From Ottelia alismoides (lineage: Eukaryota > Streptophyta > Magnoliopsida > Alismatales > Hydrocharitaceae), in the NCBI GenBank assembly GCA_037367405.1, contig JAZKJV010000608.1, positions 372,001 to 436,000 on the forward strand: a DNA stretch of 64,000 nucleotides. The letters run 5' to 3'. Shown piece by piece: positions 11,810-22,931 of this stretch (position 1 is its first letter; each line of letters starts with the position of its first letter). The notes beneath the pieces are model-generated. The model saw nothing but the letters and a program-made list of their open reading frames with translations. It was not told where the DNA came from and ran no database searches. The position numbers and the translations under genes are program-made.

Positions 11810-13710
11810 TTGCGGGGGGGGGGGGGAGAAGTATGCGTCAAAGGCGAGGGGGAGCAGGGGGGAAGTTCGGTGCTGGTTGCTGCCTCGAGTGGGGGGAAAG
11901 GGGAGGCGCGGGTGGCTGATGTTGCGTCGGAGTCTGCTGGGGGGGAAGGTCGTTGGGAGATGGTGTCCCATAAAAAGCGGGGTAAGAAGTGCTTCCGGTG
12001 TGGCGTTCATGGTCATCTTGCATCCTCTTGTCTTCTCCCTCCGCGATGCTACGCATGCGGTGGGGTTGGACATCGGAGGTTCTCATGCAGAGTTTCTTCA
12101 ACTTCCTATTGTTTCTCTTCGCTTCTGCCAACGTCGGAGAGGTCGCCTGTGGTGCATGGCAACCGCGGTTCATTTTTCGCTGGTGTTGGTTCGCGATCTT
12201 ACGCGCAGGTGGCTCGTGCGGGTGCTGCTGTGGCGCGCTTAGGTGAAGCTGTGGAGAATCGGGCTGCTATCGACAGGCCGGGTGAAGCTGTGGAGGAGCG
12301 CTCATCGTCGATGAAGGGGAGGAATGATGACATCGAAGGCGGGGAGTCCTTGCATGGGGGGACTTCGCTGGAGCCTGGAGTCGCGGTGGTTGGGGAGTTC
12401 GCTCAAGCTGAGGGGAGTTCTCGTGCTGGTGGAGGTTTTGCGGTGGTGGGGGTCCTGCAGCGTCAAGGTTTGTCATGGGCTATGGTGCAAAGCAACGTTT
12501 TGGCTTTCCTGGGACCGCACTTCAGCGGGGATTTCGTCGTGCTGGATTCTACCCGATGCTGCATTCGTGGCCTTTCTCGGGGCCAGCGGGAAAGTCTTCT
12601 CTCCTGCAAAGGCGATGGCGAGGTGCTGTGGAGGTGCTTCAGGGTGGCTGATGGTGCCTCGGTGACTCGAGAGGTTTGCGTTGTTGAAGTACGGGGAGTT
12701 CCCTTCCTTTCTCGTACGGTTGCGACGCTCTCTAGGGCAATCGGTGCTTGGGGGAAGTGCTAGCTGTTCTTGATGATGGGTTATCTCCGGGTGGTGATTG
12801 GTCGTGTACAAAAATCCTTATGGAATGCTCTTCTTCCTTCCTCTCAAAGGCAGTGGATACAATCCTCTTCGAGACCTTGAAGATCGGCAGATGGTCTTTC
12901 AAGGTGGAGTTCCTTATTCTTTCGCTTTCGGCGGCGCCGGCGGCCGCGCCTTCGTCTCCGGCGATCTCGGTTGCTGCAAAGTCCCCAAGCTTGGGGATGA
13001 TCGTTTCGTCTTCCAAAGGCCACGTGTCAACTCTTGGTGGCGGAAACGAGGAGACGCCTGTTTTGTCTATTCCCTATGGCCCGTTGTTCTTTCGGTCTTC
13101 TCGGAAGACGCGCTCGGATCCTATCAGGGGAGATGGTTATGGCTTTGGCGCTGTCGAGGACGATTCGACTTCCATGCAACCGCCTCCTATGACGTCTGCT
13201 AGTATTCATATTGAAGTCTCGGGCCACGTGCGCAATCATTCACGTTATTTCCATATTGGACCGGTTCGGTTCGGATCTTGGCCTCGGTTGCGGTTTTCCG
13301 GTGACCCGGTTATGCTTCCGGAGCCTTTAGCGGGTTGGCCTATCGGGCACGACGATTCGCCCGTGCTGTCTCCGCGGATTCTTTGGGAGGACTTCGAATC
13401 ATCCCCTCTATTTGCTCAGGCTACCTCCCCCCCTCCTGCGTGGACTCCGCCGACTATTTCTTTGCTTCGAGAACCTCTCGTTCCTCCGTTGGAGGAACCC
13501 TATGATGTCGATGTCGATATTGCTCCTGGCGATGGGGGAGCCCCCTCTGCGCCTGCGATTTCTACCTCTTCGCGGTTCGGCATATGCTACAGCAGGAGAT
13601 CTCGTCCACGCCGTCACTCTCCTATGGTTTCTTCTTGCGCGACATTGCAAGATGCGGTGGCAGAGGCAGCCGGCCTCGCTCCCATTGGGGGTCGTTCTCT
13701 TGGTTGTTAA
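11810..13710 (+). pseudogene. LINE2 ORF1 (double CCHC knuckle, DUF4283-like)
   Basis: ORF1 of an L1-type LINE, expected to be an RNA-binding protein that packages the LINE transcript. Two consecutive zinc knuckles near the N-terminus (CFRCGVHGHLASSC and CYACGGVGHRRFSC, about residues 61-90) are followed by a DUF4283-like region (about residues 225-315). That region includes FSGDFVVLDSTRCCIRGLSR and VRGVPFLSRTVATLSRA. The frame breaks at 12750-12754, where a G-run appears one base short, and continues to the stop at 13710. The start is uncertain: a run of about 14 Gs follows 11812 and may hide another shift. The stop TAA overlaps the ORF2 start (TAATG). Confidence 0.85.
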
Positions 13711-16700
13711 TGAAGATACTCTCTTGGAATGTTCGTGGTCTCGGGGATCCTGACAAAAGGTGGGCCCTGGGAATGCGCTTCAACGAGTGGGATTGTGATG
13801 TTGTGCTTCTCCAAGAATCAAAACTTTCGGGTATCGACGGTTCCCTGTGGCGATCTTTCGGAGCCCTTGCCATTGATGAATTTCGTTCCATTGACGCCAG
13901 TGGTGCTTCGGGTGGTATTATCCTCGCATGGCGCTCTGGGACATTCAATTTCTCTTCCATGCGTGTGGGGAGGCACTCATTGACTGTGGTTTTGTCTCGT
14001 GTGGAATCCAATGTTAACATTGCTTTCTCTGCTATCTATGCTCCTACATGCCATTTGTTGTGGCGGGAACTATGGGAGGATTTGCGTGAATTGGCCTCTG
14101 ATTTTGCGGAGACACCTTGGCTCCTGGGAGGGGACTTTAACGTTACCGCGCTTTCTTCGGATCGGCCGTGTGGGCGGGGGGGTCGGGACCCTGGCTCCGA
14201 TGACTTTATCTCTTTTATGTCCGATATGGCCCTGGAGGGGCTCTTGCCTAATGATATATCTTATACTTGGCAGAATCGGTCATCTCGCTCAAGAATTGAC
14301 CGGTTCCTGGCGAATGATAAGTTGATGGAATTATTTCCTTTATGCTTGGTGGATTCTCGACCGCGTTCTTTTTCCGATCATAATCCAATTATTTGGGACT
14401 CCGGGGATGCATTGCCGCCCAGGGGTATTTTTCGCTACGAAAGGTGTTGGCTGTTGGAGCCGGGGTTTAAGGACCTTGTTGTTAACCATTGGTGCCTCTC
14501 CAACTATGTGGGAGCCGCTGCTGCTCGCTTGGATCGGAAATTGGCATCGTTGCGTAAGGCGTTGGCGGATTTCAAGAAGTCTACGCGTCTCGCGCGTGCG
14601 GAGGCCAGGAATGCGGCGGAGGCTACTATTGTGCGACTGGACCGCGAGGAAAACGTGCGTGATCTAACGGAGGATGAACTCTCCGAGCGTGCTGCTAGCC
14701 TTGATATTGTCAGAGAGGAGGACAAAAAGCGCTCAATTGAATGGCGGCAGCGGTCGCGCTTGCGGTGGTTCAAGGAGGGGGACGCGAATACTGCCTACTT
14801 CCACCATGTGGCTAGTAGGAGGCGGCGACGAAATTCCATTCGCTCTATCTTGGTTAATGGATCCATCTTTTCAGGGGTTAGGGATATGGGTTCTGCCATT
14901 GTTGGCCACTTCAAAGATGCCTTTGGCTGTAGGGCGCCTCGCCGATGGCGGTGGCTGGGTCAGGGTGCCCCCTAGATTTCGGATTCTGACGCTTCGGCCC
15001 TTCTGCGACCTTTCTCTTTGGAGGAGCTTAAAGCCGCGCTGTGGGACCTTAATGTCGATGCTGCCCCGGGCCCTGATGGGTTCTCTGTCGCTTTTTATCG
15101 CGATTTCTGGGACCTCGTGGCTGCGGATGTTTTGGAGGTGGCTCAGGATTTTTACAACGGCAACAGTGGTTTTGATTGTATTAATAAGGCCCTGATCGTT
15201 TTGATCCCCAAGACTCAACCGGCTTGCCGCATTGAAGACTTCATGCCGATCTCTATTTCCAACGGGATTTATTTAATCATCGCTAAACTATTGGCCAGGA
15301 GACTTGCTCCTCTGCTGCCGTCCCTTGTATCGCCTACGCAAGCGGCCTTTATCCGTGGCCGTCACATTTCTGACTGCTTTGCGGTGGCTTCTGAACTCAT
15401 CGCGGCGTGGCGTCGGTCCAATGTCAAGGGGATCTTATGGAAGATTGACTTTGCGAAGGCGTACGATTGCCTCGATTGGAGATTTTTGTGGTCCGTGTTG
15501 CGGCAGCGGGGCTTCCCTCAGGCGTGGATTTCTTGGATGCGAAGGCGCGTATCCACGGCTTCCCTTTCCTTATTGCTAAACGGCGGCCCTGTGGGGGGCT
15601 TCTTCCAACCAAGGCGGGGGATTAGATAGGGGTGTCCTTTGGCACCATTACTATTTGTTTTGGCGGCTGATGTCCTGCCTCCCATGATCGAGGGCGTGGC
15701 CTCGACGGGTTTGACTCGGGGTAGCAGTGTGGGGGATCTCCATGTTCCTTCCATTCAGTTCGCTGATGACACTTTGTGTTTTGTTGAGGGGGGCCCTGAT
15801 GCTGTGGCCGGTATGGCCACTACTGTCCATCTATTCAGTGAGACCTCAGGCCTGGTGATTAATGTGGCGAAGTCTAAAATGGTGCCTTTCGGTATGACTC
15901 AGGCTGAGACTTTGGCATGCTCGCAATTCCTTGGTTCCGACCCCTATGCTCTCCCTCTTGACTATCTGGGGATACCGCTTGCGGTCGGTCGTTCGCGTCT
16001 TCGTGATTGGAAGGTTGTCGTTGAGAAGATGGAGGCCCGACTCGCGGGGTGGCGCGCGGTGATGTTGACCAAGGGTGGGCGCTTGGTGCTTATTAAAGCT
16101 GTGCTCTCCTCTATTCCTATCTATTCATTCGCGGTTCGTGGCTTGCCGAAGGGGATTCGGCTAAGGTTGGAGAGGTGTATGCGTGGGTTCCTCTGGGGTG
16201 CCAACGGGGAGGGGAGAAGAGGGATTCACCTTGTGGGATGGAATGTGGTGGCTCGGCCCAAGCATTTGGGGGGTTTGGGTGTTAGACACCCGCATCTGGT
16301 GAATGAGGCTCTCCTTCTCAAGTGGGCTGCCAGGGTGTGGGGGAAGGAGGAAAACTTTATGCTCAATGTCCTGCGCGCTCTGCTGGGTGCGCATCTGATT
16401 GATGGCTTTTCTGGGAACTCTATTTGCTCCCTTTCTCCCTTCTGGCGTGGCGTGACGACGGCCTTCCGTCTTTACCGTTCCTTCTTTTCGCCGGTGCTGG
16501 GCGACGGTTGCTCCTTCCGCTTCTGGACCGATGACTGGTCTGGAAGGGGCACTTTTGGAAGTATGTTTCCGAGGCTTTTTGCTTTGGTTCTGGACAAGGA
16601 TGCGTCTGTGGCCTCTTGCTGGGACAATGGTGGCTGGAACCCTCCCATCGCTGCATCTCTATCCGATCAGCGTTTGCAAGATTATCTGACTCTATTGGCC

Positions 16701-17253
16701 CTTCTTGGTGATGCTCCTCGCCCATCTGCTGTGCGCGATCATTGGACTTGGAAGGAGGGGTCCTTCTCTTCTCGTAAGGCTTATACTGCTATTGCTCTCC
16801 CTCTCATTGATGATGATGATGTCTTGGTGCGCGATTGTCGATTCTTGTGGGGCCTCAAGCTTCCTGAGCGTATTGGGTTTTTTTTTATGGCTCCTTCGTC
16901 GGGGGCGGCTCTTGACTCGCGATAGATGTGCTGTGTTCATTCCGAACGTTGGCCCCTTGTGTGCTCTATGTGCTGCGGAACAGGAAACAGTTACTCCTTT
17001 ATTCTTCGAATGTAGCCACTTTAGCACAATTTGGGCGGATCTCCCGTGGATCAATCCCGTTTCCTTTCCAGCGGTGTGCGATAGATTGATTAACTCGAGG
17101 GGCAGGGAGAGGAAGATTATTATTGATCCAATCGCTCGGGTTTGGAGTATCTGGCTTGGGGGGAATGAAGCTATCTTCTCAGCTCAACGGTTTTACAAGG
17201 AAAATATCTTAATACGGGCTCAGCGTCTTGTGGAGGATTGGGATCATGGCTAA
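13710..17253 (+). pseudogene. LINE2 ORF2 (endonuclease, RT, zf-RVT)
   Basis: The LINE polyprotein that nicks target DNA and reverse-transcribes in place. It starts MKILSWNVRGLGDPDKRWAL, an APE-type endonuclease, with LLGGDFNVTA (about residue 145) and SDHNPIIW (about residue 225). The linker EGDANTAYFHHVA precedes RT. RT has APGPDGFSVAFYRDFW (about 15060), WKIDFAKAYDCLDWRFLW, GCPLAPLLF, and the catalytic IQFADDTLCFVEGG (FADD) at about 15755-15795. The C-terminal zf-RVT domain shows ERIGFF (about 16865) and RFYKENILI before the stop at 17251. Breaks: TAG at 14973, CAG-to-TAG at 15627, and one extra T in a nine-T run at 16878-16886. All else is in frame. Confidence 0.92.
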
Positions 17254-17367
17254 AATTCTGATGGTATTTGGGGGATCCCTTTCTTAGTGCCCTCCAGTGT
17301 TGGTGGGACGTCTTTGTACAGTTTGTATTTCCTTTTCTTTTCTTTTCTTTCTTCTATTTAATATATT

Positions 17368-17395
17368 GGGGCGATCACTATCGAGTGACTCCCCC
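17368..17395 (+). other. LINE2 3'-terminal stem-loop
   Basis: GGGGCGATCAC pairs with GTGACTCCCC across a short loop. It is the same position and shape as in the other LINEs of this family. Relative to LINE3, one base pair is changed on both sides (A-U to U-A). Confidence 0.65.
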
Positions 17396-17435
17396 TTTTT
17401 TTGAGTTTTCAAAAAAAAAGAGATCATGTGCTCTG

Positions 17436-19129
17436 TACTGCGCCTGTTAGAGTCACTGCAACTGAAATGAGTCTCCTCGTCAGAGTACTTTGGCCCGCCA
17501 CAACAATGTGGACAACTGCTCCATCTCTGAAAAGGGCCGAACCGAAAAGGACCGTGGAGTGCAATCTTCGTCGGAGTCCACAGTCGTTGGAGAATGGAGT
17601 CTGAAAAGTCTCCTCGTTGGAGAGCTGGGTCTCTCCCATCTGGCGCAGAGACTGGTACTCTAATCTGGAGCCCTATGATACCACATGAAAACCCTTGCCA
17701 ACATGGCATAGGGAATGATCCTCTACTCTGGAGTCCCTATGGCTCACATGAAAACTCTGGCCAACAAAACAAGAAAAGATGGGGACCACTAGAAAATATG
17801 GCATACATGTGCTCATCTGAAAGAAAACCACTTACATGTGCGAGTCTGAAACTGAAGACTCGGAAACTTTTGAATGTCTAGTTTGAACACCTGATCTTCT
17901 GTAGAGTATGAATAAACTGACTGGTCTGGAATGTGGAATCTGTAATCTGAATATGGAAATGACCAGTGACTCTACACTATACTCCTCCTTTCTCCTATAC
18001 TGGTCAGAAAATCAACATCGACCAAGTTGGGAGAAGACAAGATAATGGGGAGAAAACTATAAACCAAATAAGCCGATTTTTTTCTCAACTTTTCACAATC
18101 AAAATCAATTTTTCCCTTTTTCTCGGCTAAACCATTTTTTAAATAGCTGTCATATCATTTTTTTTACAAATAAGTCGTTGACATTTTTTCCGGCCTTTTA
18201 CTTCTCTCTCATTTTTTATTCTTTTGCGTACGACTTTTTATTGTACACGCCTCTTTTACATTTTTCTGAAATTTTGCAACCCTTTTTTTTACAAAACCTT
18301 GGAACACTTGGGCTCATTTGCAGAAGATTTTTTTCTGGACTGGACCTTTCTATTTTGTGAAACGACAGATCAAACCCCTCTCCTTTTTCTTTGCTGCCGC
18401 CCAACTAATCACAAGCAATTTTTTTTTATAAAAGAAACCCACTACGGGCTCGAGGCAGCAAACCCTTAGGGTTCCCTTTGCGGAACCCGTCGATTGAGGA
18501 ACGTCGCCCCTGCAGTTCTCGCTTGAGAGAGATGGTGCCGTCGTGGAGGACTTTCGGCATCGCCTATGCTGCTGCGTGAGGGAAGGTGACATGCGGCTGG
18601 GATCGACGCTTGGATGTGGAGGCGAGTGCGCCGCCTTGGGACTGGGCTGCGCAAGAGGTCTGCGTGCGTGTGCTTCGACTTGAAGGCGGTTGGGGTTCGT
18701 CGCCTGAGAACTGCTAGGACTGTGCGGCGCCGCCTGCGCTGCCACGAGATGCGATGGAGCCTGATGCATGGATGAAGGGACCGTGGAGGAGTCGCGCCGC
18801 TTGTGCGTGTGGTTGCGCGAGGTGCGTCTGACGCGTGGAGGGAAGAGGCCCGAAGATGCATGCTGCTGGGCAAAGATTAGGGATTCAACGAAACCCTAAT
18901 TGCTGGAATCGAGGGAGATCGATGCTCGTGCGATGTTTGTCATTATTAGAATGACGACTGAACAACTCTCGAAATTGAACAATGAATTTGATCCATTGAT
19001 GAATAAAACTTCAAAGTAATCTTCAAGAATATTACTAGGGTTTGAATAGAAACCCTAAAATTGAATCTCGAGTCTCGATCAACTTAAAAAACTATAAAAA
19101 TCCTCGAGAATCGTCCCGCTCTGATACCA
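17436..19129 (-). other. Copia-B interior and leader
   Basis: About 1.7 kb without a credible protein. TCTCCTCGT followed by a YRGAGA-like word recurs at about 11649, 17470 and 17608. Two imperfect tandem units of about 65 bp occur at about 17651-17764 (shared CACATGAAAAC words). A T-rich tract spans about 18100-18430, and a GC-rich block with compositional ORFs spans 18480-18870, reminiscent of a copia leader. Confidence 0.6.
19112..19129 (-). promoter_or_regulatory. Copia-B primer-binding site
   Basis: Minus strand TGGTATCAGAGCGGGACG directly abuts the 5' LTR, the classic initiator-Met tRNA site. Confidence 0.9.
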
Positions 19130-19443
19130 TGTTAGAAAATAGAGATGCGGAAGCGGAAATATTAACAGAGCATAAGCATGGAACACCATGATTTTTTACG
19201 TGGAACCCTACACCCTAAGGAGCGGGATGAAAACCCCGGGAGGAGGCCTCAAAGAGCCATATGCTTCATTGCTTTTTCTCAATGGATACAGGAGGTCTGG
19301 GGCTCTTTATATAACCTCCTCAAAGCCTCCAAGTCCCACCACTGGTAGATGTGGGATTAAACACTGGGATGTGGTAAATGGATCCTGGAGTGATCCACTT
19401 ACCCATCTACAACTCATGTGGCGCACAACCAAATACTCCAACA
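19130..19443 (-). repeat. Copia-B 5' LTR
   Basis: 314 bp with the same termini as the left copy. It differs by about 20 substitutions and a few indels by eye. Confidence 0.9.
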
Positions 19444-20814
19444 ATTTCAAAAGAAAGCAAGTAGATAGGTGTTGACATTTAAATTTAACAACTACTTATG
19501 TGTAAAGTTGGTTCTTAAGCCGTTCTTGTATATGAATTCTCTTGTTCACTCACCCCTACTCATACTAATTGCTCTCATCTAATTATAAGGTCCATATTTA
19601 GGCTATCATCACTTTATTATTTATAAGTCATGTTGATGGTCCTTAGCAATGTGGATGATGAGTCTCCTGTTATGATATTGTCCTTGTCTAATTCCTCAAG
19701 CTCAGTGGATAGTCTGTGGTCTTGGTCCGAGTGAGACCTTACACTATGACTCTAAGGAAGGAATAATGTGTTAGGGTTGGGGTTTCTCCGTAAGCATGCG
19801 GTGGAGTATAATGCATCCTAACTAAGTTTCCAACACGTCTACTAGCTTCGCCTAACAACCATAGTAATATTTTTTACTTTGGTATATATGATTTTACGTT
19901 CACTTTCATTGTTGTGAGTGTCAGATGTGATGATGGATCTTACTAGATGTTGATGATTAATGATTGATAATTGATGATTTTCAGGATCTAATCTCTTTCC
20001 TTGTCAGCACCTATTGGCGGAATAGTAATCAAACTCAACTCCACCTGACAACGATCTTTTCCTCGGCAAGACCTACTAGCAGAACAATAACCAAAAGTCA
20101 AGCGGTGAGGAAGCCTCCTAAGAGACTCTTTCGTCTCGTCATCTCAGTGGAAGTGCAGTCCAGGAGAGGGCAAGGCACACTCCAAATCTACGCCCTCGAG
20201 ATGGGTGGGAGAGACTCTCCGGTCAGAGTCACTCCAAAAACGGCCCGACTGGTACGGGCAAAACATGCTCGAAAAATAAAACCAAGGGTCCTCCTGCCTA
20301 GGTACCCTACTGAAACAGTGTTAACGGAATTGGTCCAACACCTAGATCCCAACGAAGCGTAAAAACACTGCGAGCTCGCGTAAAACCGTACAAAAGACTG
20401 GGATCCTAGACCTGCTCACTAGGCAACCACTGCCCTAACTAGGCTTCCTATCTTCCGCTCAGCTGAGGGTCACCGCGCACTCGTACAGTTAGGTGTAGGG
20501 GTCAGCATGACTGACACAATTAACTGATATCATTGATTCACCATCATTTTCACTTGCTTGACTACTCATTCTTTTCTCAGTCCTTTCTATGGTCGACCGT
20601 ACAGATCTAAGTCTTTTAACAATAATTTTATCAATAGTGATCTATATTAGTAAATTATACTTATATGATTATTAGGCATAGTGATTTCAGGAAATCATTT
20701 ATTGAATTCAAAAGAGAAGGATGCCAATATCCTTATAATTGTATAAGTATCATGAAACTAATGTCCGTCCAATTTTTTCTTTATGAGGATGCCAACCTGT
20801 GTGTATATTTTATT

Positions 20815-20831
20815 ATGAAGTACATGCACAT
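20815..20831. other. LINE3 target-site duplication, left copy
   Basis: ATGAAGTACATGCACAT, repeated perfectly at 26629-26645 after the LINE3 poly(A). Confidence 0.95.
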
Positions 20832-20888
20832 TGGAACTCCACTGAGACAAACCACCCTCCTCCGCTCCATCAGTTCTCTATCAGTAAA

Positions 20889-21068
20889 CGAGGTGTCTCC
20901 AACGAGGTGTCTCCAACAAGCCCTTCCCTCGGGTTCCTGCAAAGCGAATGGAGAGCTGGTGGAGACCGAAGGCCGAAGCGTTAGGAGTTGGGGAGATGGA
21001 GCGCTGGTGGAGACCGAAGGCGGCTGTGGGTGAAGCGTCCGAGGTTCCTGCAAAGCGAATGGAGAGCT
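20889..21068 (+). repeat. LINE3 5' UTR internal repeats
   Basis: A 14-bp unit CGAGGTGTCTCCAA occurs twice in tandem (20889-20916). GGTTCCTGCAAAGCGAATGG and the following GAGAGCT occur at 20932-20958 and 21043-21068, about 110 bp apart. GCTGGTGGAGACCGAAGGC occurs at 20955-20973 and 21003-21021. Together these look like a partial duplication of a promoter/5' UTR unit. Confidence 0.75.
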
Positions 21069-22931
21069 CGGCTAGTGCGGCGGGTGCTGGTCATGCGGTT
21101 TGGGCGACGTGAAGGGAAAGGCGGTGCAGCGGGGAGCGGTGGTGATGCCGAAGGAGCGAAGGGTCGGGAAGGTGGTCCTGGAGAATGGGTGCATGTATCT
21201 CACAGGAAGCCTGGTAAGCGGTGCTTCAGGTGCGGCGAGCGTGGTCAAGTTGCGTCGGCTTGCGGGCTCCCCGCGAGATGCTATGGGTGTGGAAGAGTTG
21301 GTCACAGAAGGGCTTCCTGTTGGTTCGGTCTTGGTCGGGGCGACTCTTCTTCTCGCAAGGAAGATCTTCCGGCCAGCCGTAGGGGGGGAAGGGAGCTGCT
21401 TCGCCGTGGTTGGCACCTGTCGTTGGGAGGGGGGAGCGCTCTTTTGCTCAGGTCGTGGAAGGTCCCCGTCTGCCTGCTGGCTCGACTGGCGTTGGTGGAG
21501 CTGAGTTGGGCCCTGTTGCCGAGTCCGTGAAGCTGGGTGTGGTTGGGGGGGACGACCATGTTCTTGGGGGTTTGCATGAGGGGGGGGGCTCGATGAGGGT
21601 CCTTTGCATGGGAGGGTGATGAAGGGGTGAGTAATTGGCAGGGCGGTTGTGGGGGTTGCCCTTCGAAAAGGAGTTGCCTGGAACGATGTCAGTTCTCGCT
21701 TGCATAGGCTTTTGGGTCCTCTCTTCGTTGGGGACTTAGTAGCTTTGGATGATTCCCGTTGCTGTGTTCGTGGCCTTTCCCCGGATCAACGGGAAAGGCT
21801 GTTTGCGAGTGGTGCAACTGAAGACATTTTCTGGAGGCCTTTGCGTTTTGCGGAGGGAGCTTGCTCAAACGTCGAGGTGTGTGTTGCGGAGGTGCGAGGG
21901 GTTCCTTTCCTCTCTCGGAATGTTCACGACCTAGGCAGGGCTCTTCGGCGATGGGGGGAAGTTCTTGCGGTCGTGGAGGTTGGTCTCAAGCCTAGCTCGG
22001 ACTGGAGGGTCACGCGGGTTTTGATGGAGTGTAGCAAGAGCCTTCTTGACGACGCAATGGGCAAGGTCTTCTTTGAGTCCCTGAAGGTGGGTCGCTTCCG
22101 CTTCCGTGTGGAGCTGTCTTTCTTGAGCCTCCGGCACCGCCGCAGGGGGCGCTCTTTCCGGTGGCCTGGCCCGCGGGGCCATTGGTCCCGTCGGTTGGTG
22201 ACGTCGCCTCGACTTCTGGTGGCCAGGTGGCGCTGCATGGGGGATCTTCCGAAGCGTCGCCCTTAATGATGGATTGTCTGCCCCCCTTCGGGGTGCATTC
22301 TCGGGTGTCGTGCAACTCCTCGCTAAGAGACGGTTTGTCTAAGGGGGTGGCGCCCGAGGTTGATTCGCTTTTCGGCTCTCGTCCGTGGAAGGTGGACCGT
22401 GCTCTTCATATTCGGTATGCGAGTCCATTGTCGGGTTGGCCTGCGGTGGACTTAGGCGGGCTTCGGGATTTCGGATCTTGGACTGGAGCGGGAGCTACCC
22501 GCAATTCGGTTTCCTTCTCTGTCTCGGATCCGGATCCGACCTTCTGTGCCCCCTCGGAAGAGGCAGATCCCGTGTCGGATGTGATTCAACCCTCTGATTG
22601 CAATCTACCCTTTTTGGGGTCGCATGTCTTCTCGGGTGGAGATTCGAGCAAGGTTGTTGTTGCGAGGCGCTTGACTTTTCTGAGCCCTCTTTTACTCGAC
22701 GAACGCGGCTCGTCTCTAGTCACCTCTCCAAGCTCTGCGGGGGATATCCCAGCTGTGGACACCGATAGAGATTTGGGGAGCCTTTCTGACAGGAGGTCGG
22801 GGAAAAGATATCGAAGGCAGAACAGATCTCGGGCGGGGTCCTCGCGAATTCACTCCTGTGCGACTTTGAGAGATGCTGTGGCGGAGGCGGCTGGTCTCTT
22901 TCTCATTGGGGGGCGTCGACAAATGTCTTAA
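21059..22931 (+). pseudogene. LINE3 ORF1 (double CCHC knuckle, DUF4283-like)
   Basis: Homologue of LINE2 ORF1. The proposed ATG at 21059 begins MESSASAAGAGHAVWAT and meets a TGA, so an early shift or stop is present. The zinc region reads CFRCGERGQVASAC then CYGCGRVGHRRASC (about 21222-21320). The first knuckle has Gln in place of the zinc-binding His. The DUF4283-like part (21649-22130) includes VGDLVALDDSRCCVRGLSP and VRGVPFLSRNVHDLGRALRR. The C-terminal part (22161-22931) ends IHSCATLRDAVAEAAGLF and GGRRQMS, closely resembling LINE2 ORF1. At least three frames are used, so it is broken. Its TAA overlaps the ORF2 ATG. Confidence 0.82.

Larger units (their letters stand above)
11675..17418 (+). 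mobile_element. LINE2, full-length L1-type LINE
   Basis: A 5744-bp copy with 5' UTR, ORF1, ORF2, 3' hairpin and poly(A), flanked by a perfect 17-bp TSD. It lies inside the interior of Copia-B. Its 5' UTR (11675 to about 11809) contains a short tandem array of GGGGCGATGGTGCGA-like units (about 11727-11775). It is the best-preserved LINE in the window: one frameshift in ORF1 and two stops plus one frameshift in ORF2. Confidence 0.95.
11140..19443 (-). mobile_element. Copia-B, non-autonomous copia derivative without pol
   Basis: A minus-strand LTR element bounded by a perfect ATTTC duplication. The left (3') LTR is 11140-11466 and the right (5') LTR is 19130-19443. A PBS and a PPT lie in the expected places. 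Once LINE2 and one TSD copy are removed, the interior is only about 1.9 kb (11467-11674 and 17436-19129). It contains no recognisable gag or pol. The bases beside the PPT resemble the end of Copia-1 (sequence encoding an APA-stop just before the PPT), so it probably derives from a related copia by internal deletion. The LTRs look about 93% identical. Confidence 0.85.

Noticed and set aside
18466..18873. Arg/Ser-rich minus ORF in Copia-B that could look like gag
   Set aside because: No CCHC knuckle or gag motif, and the overlapping frames are equally open. It looks like a GC-rich leader.
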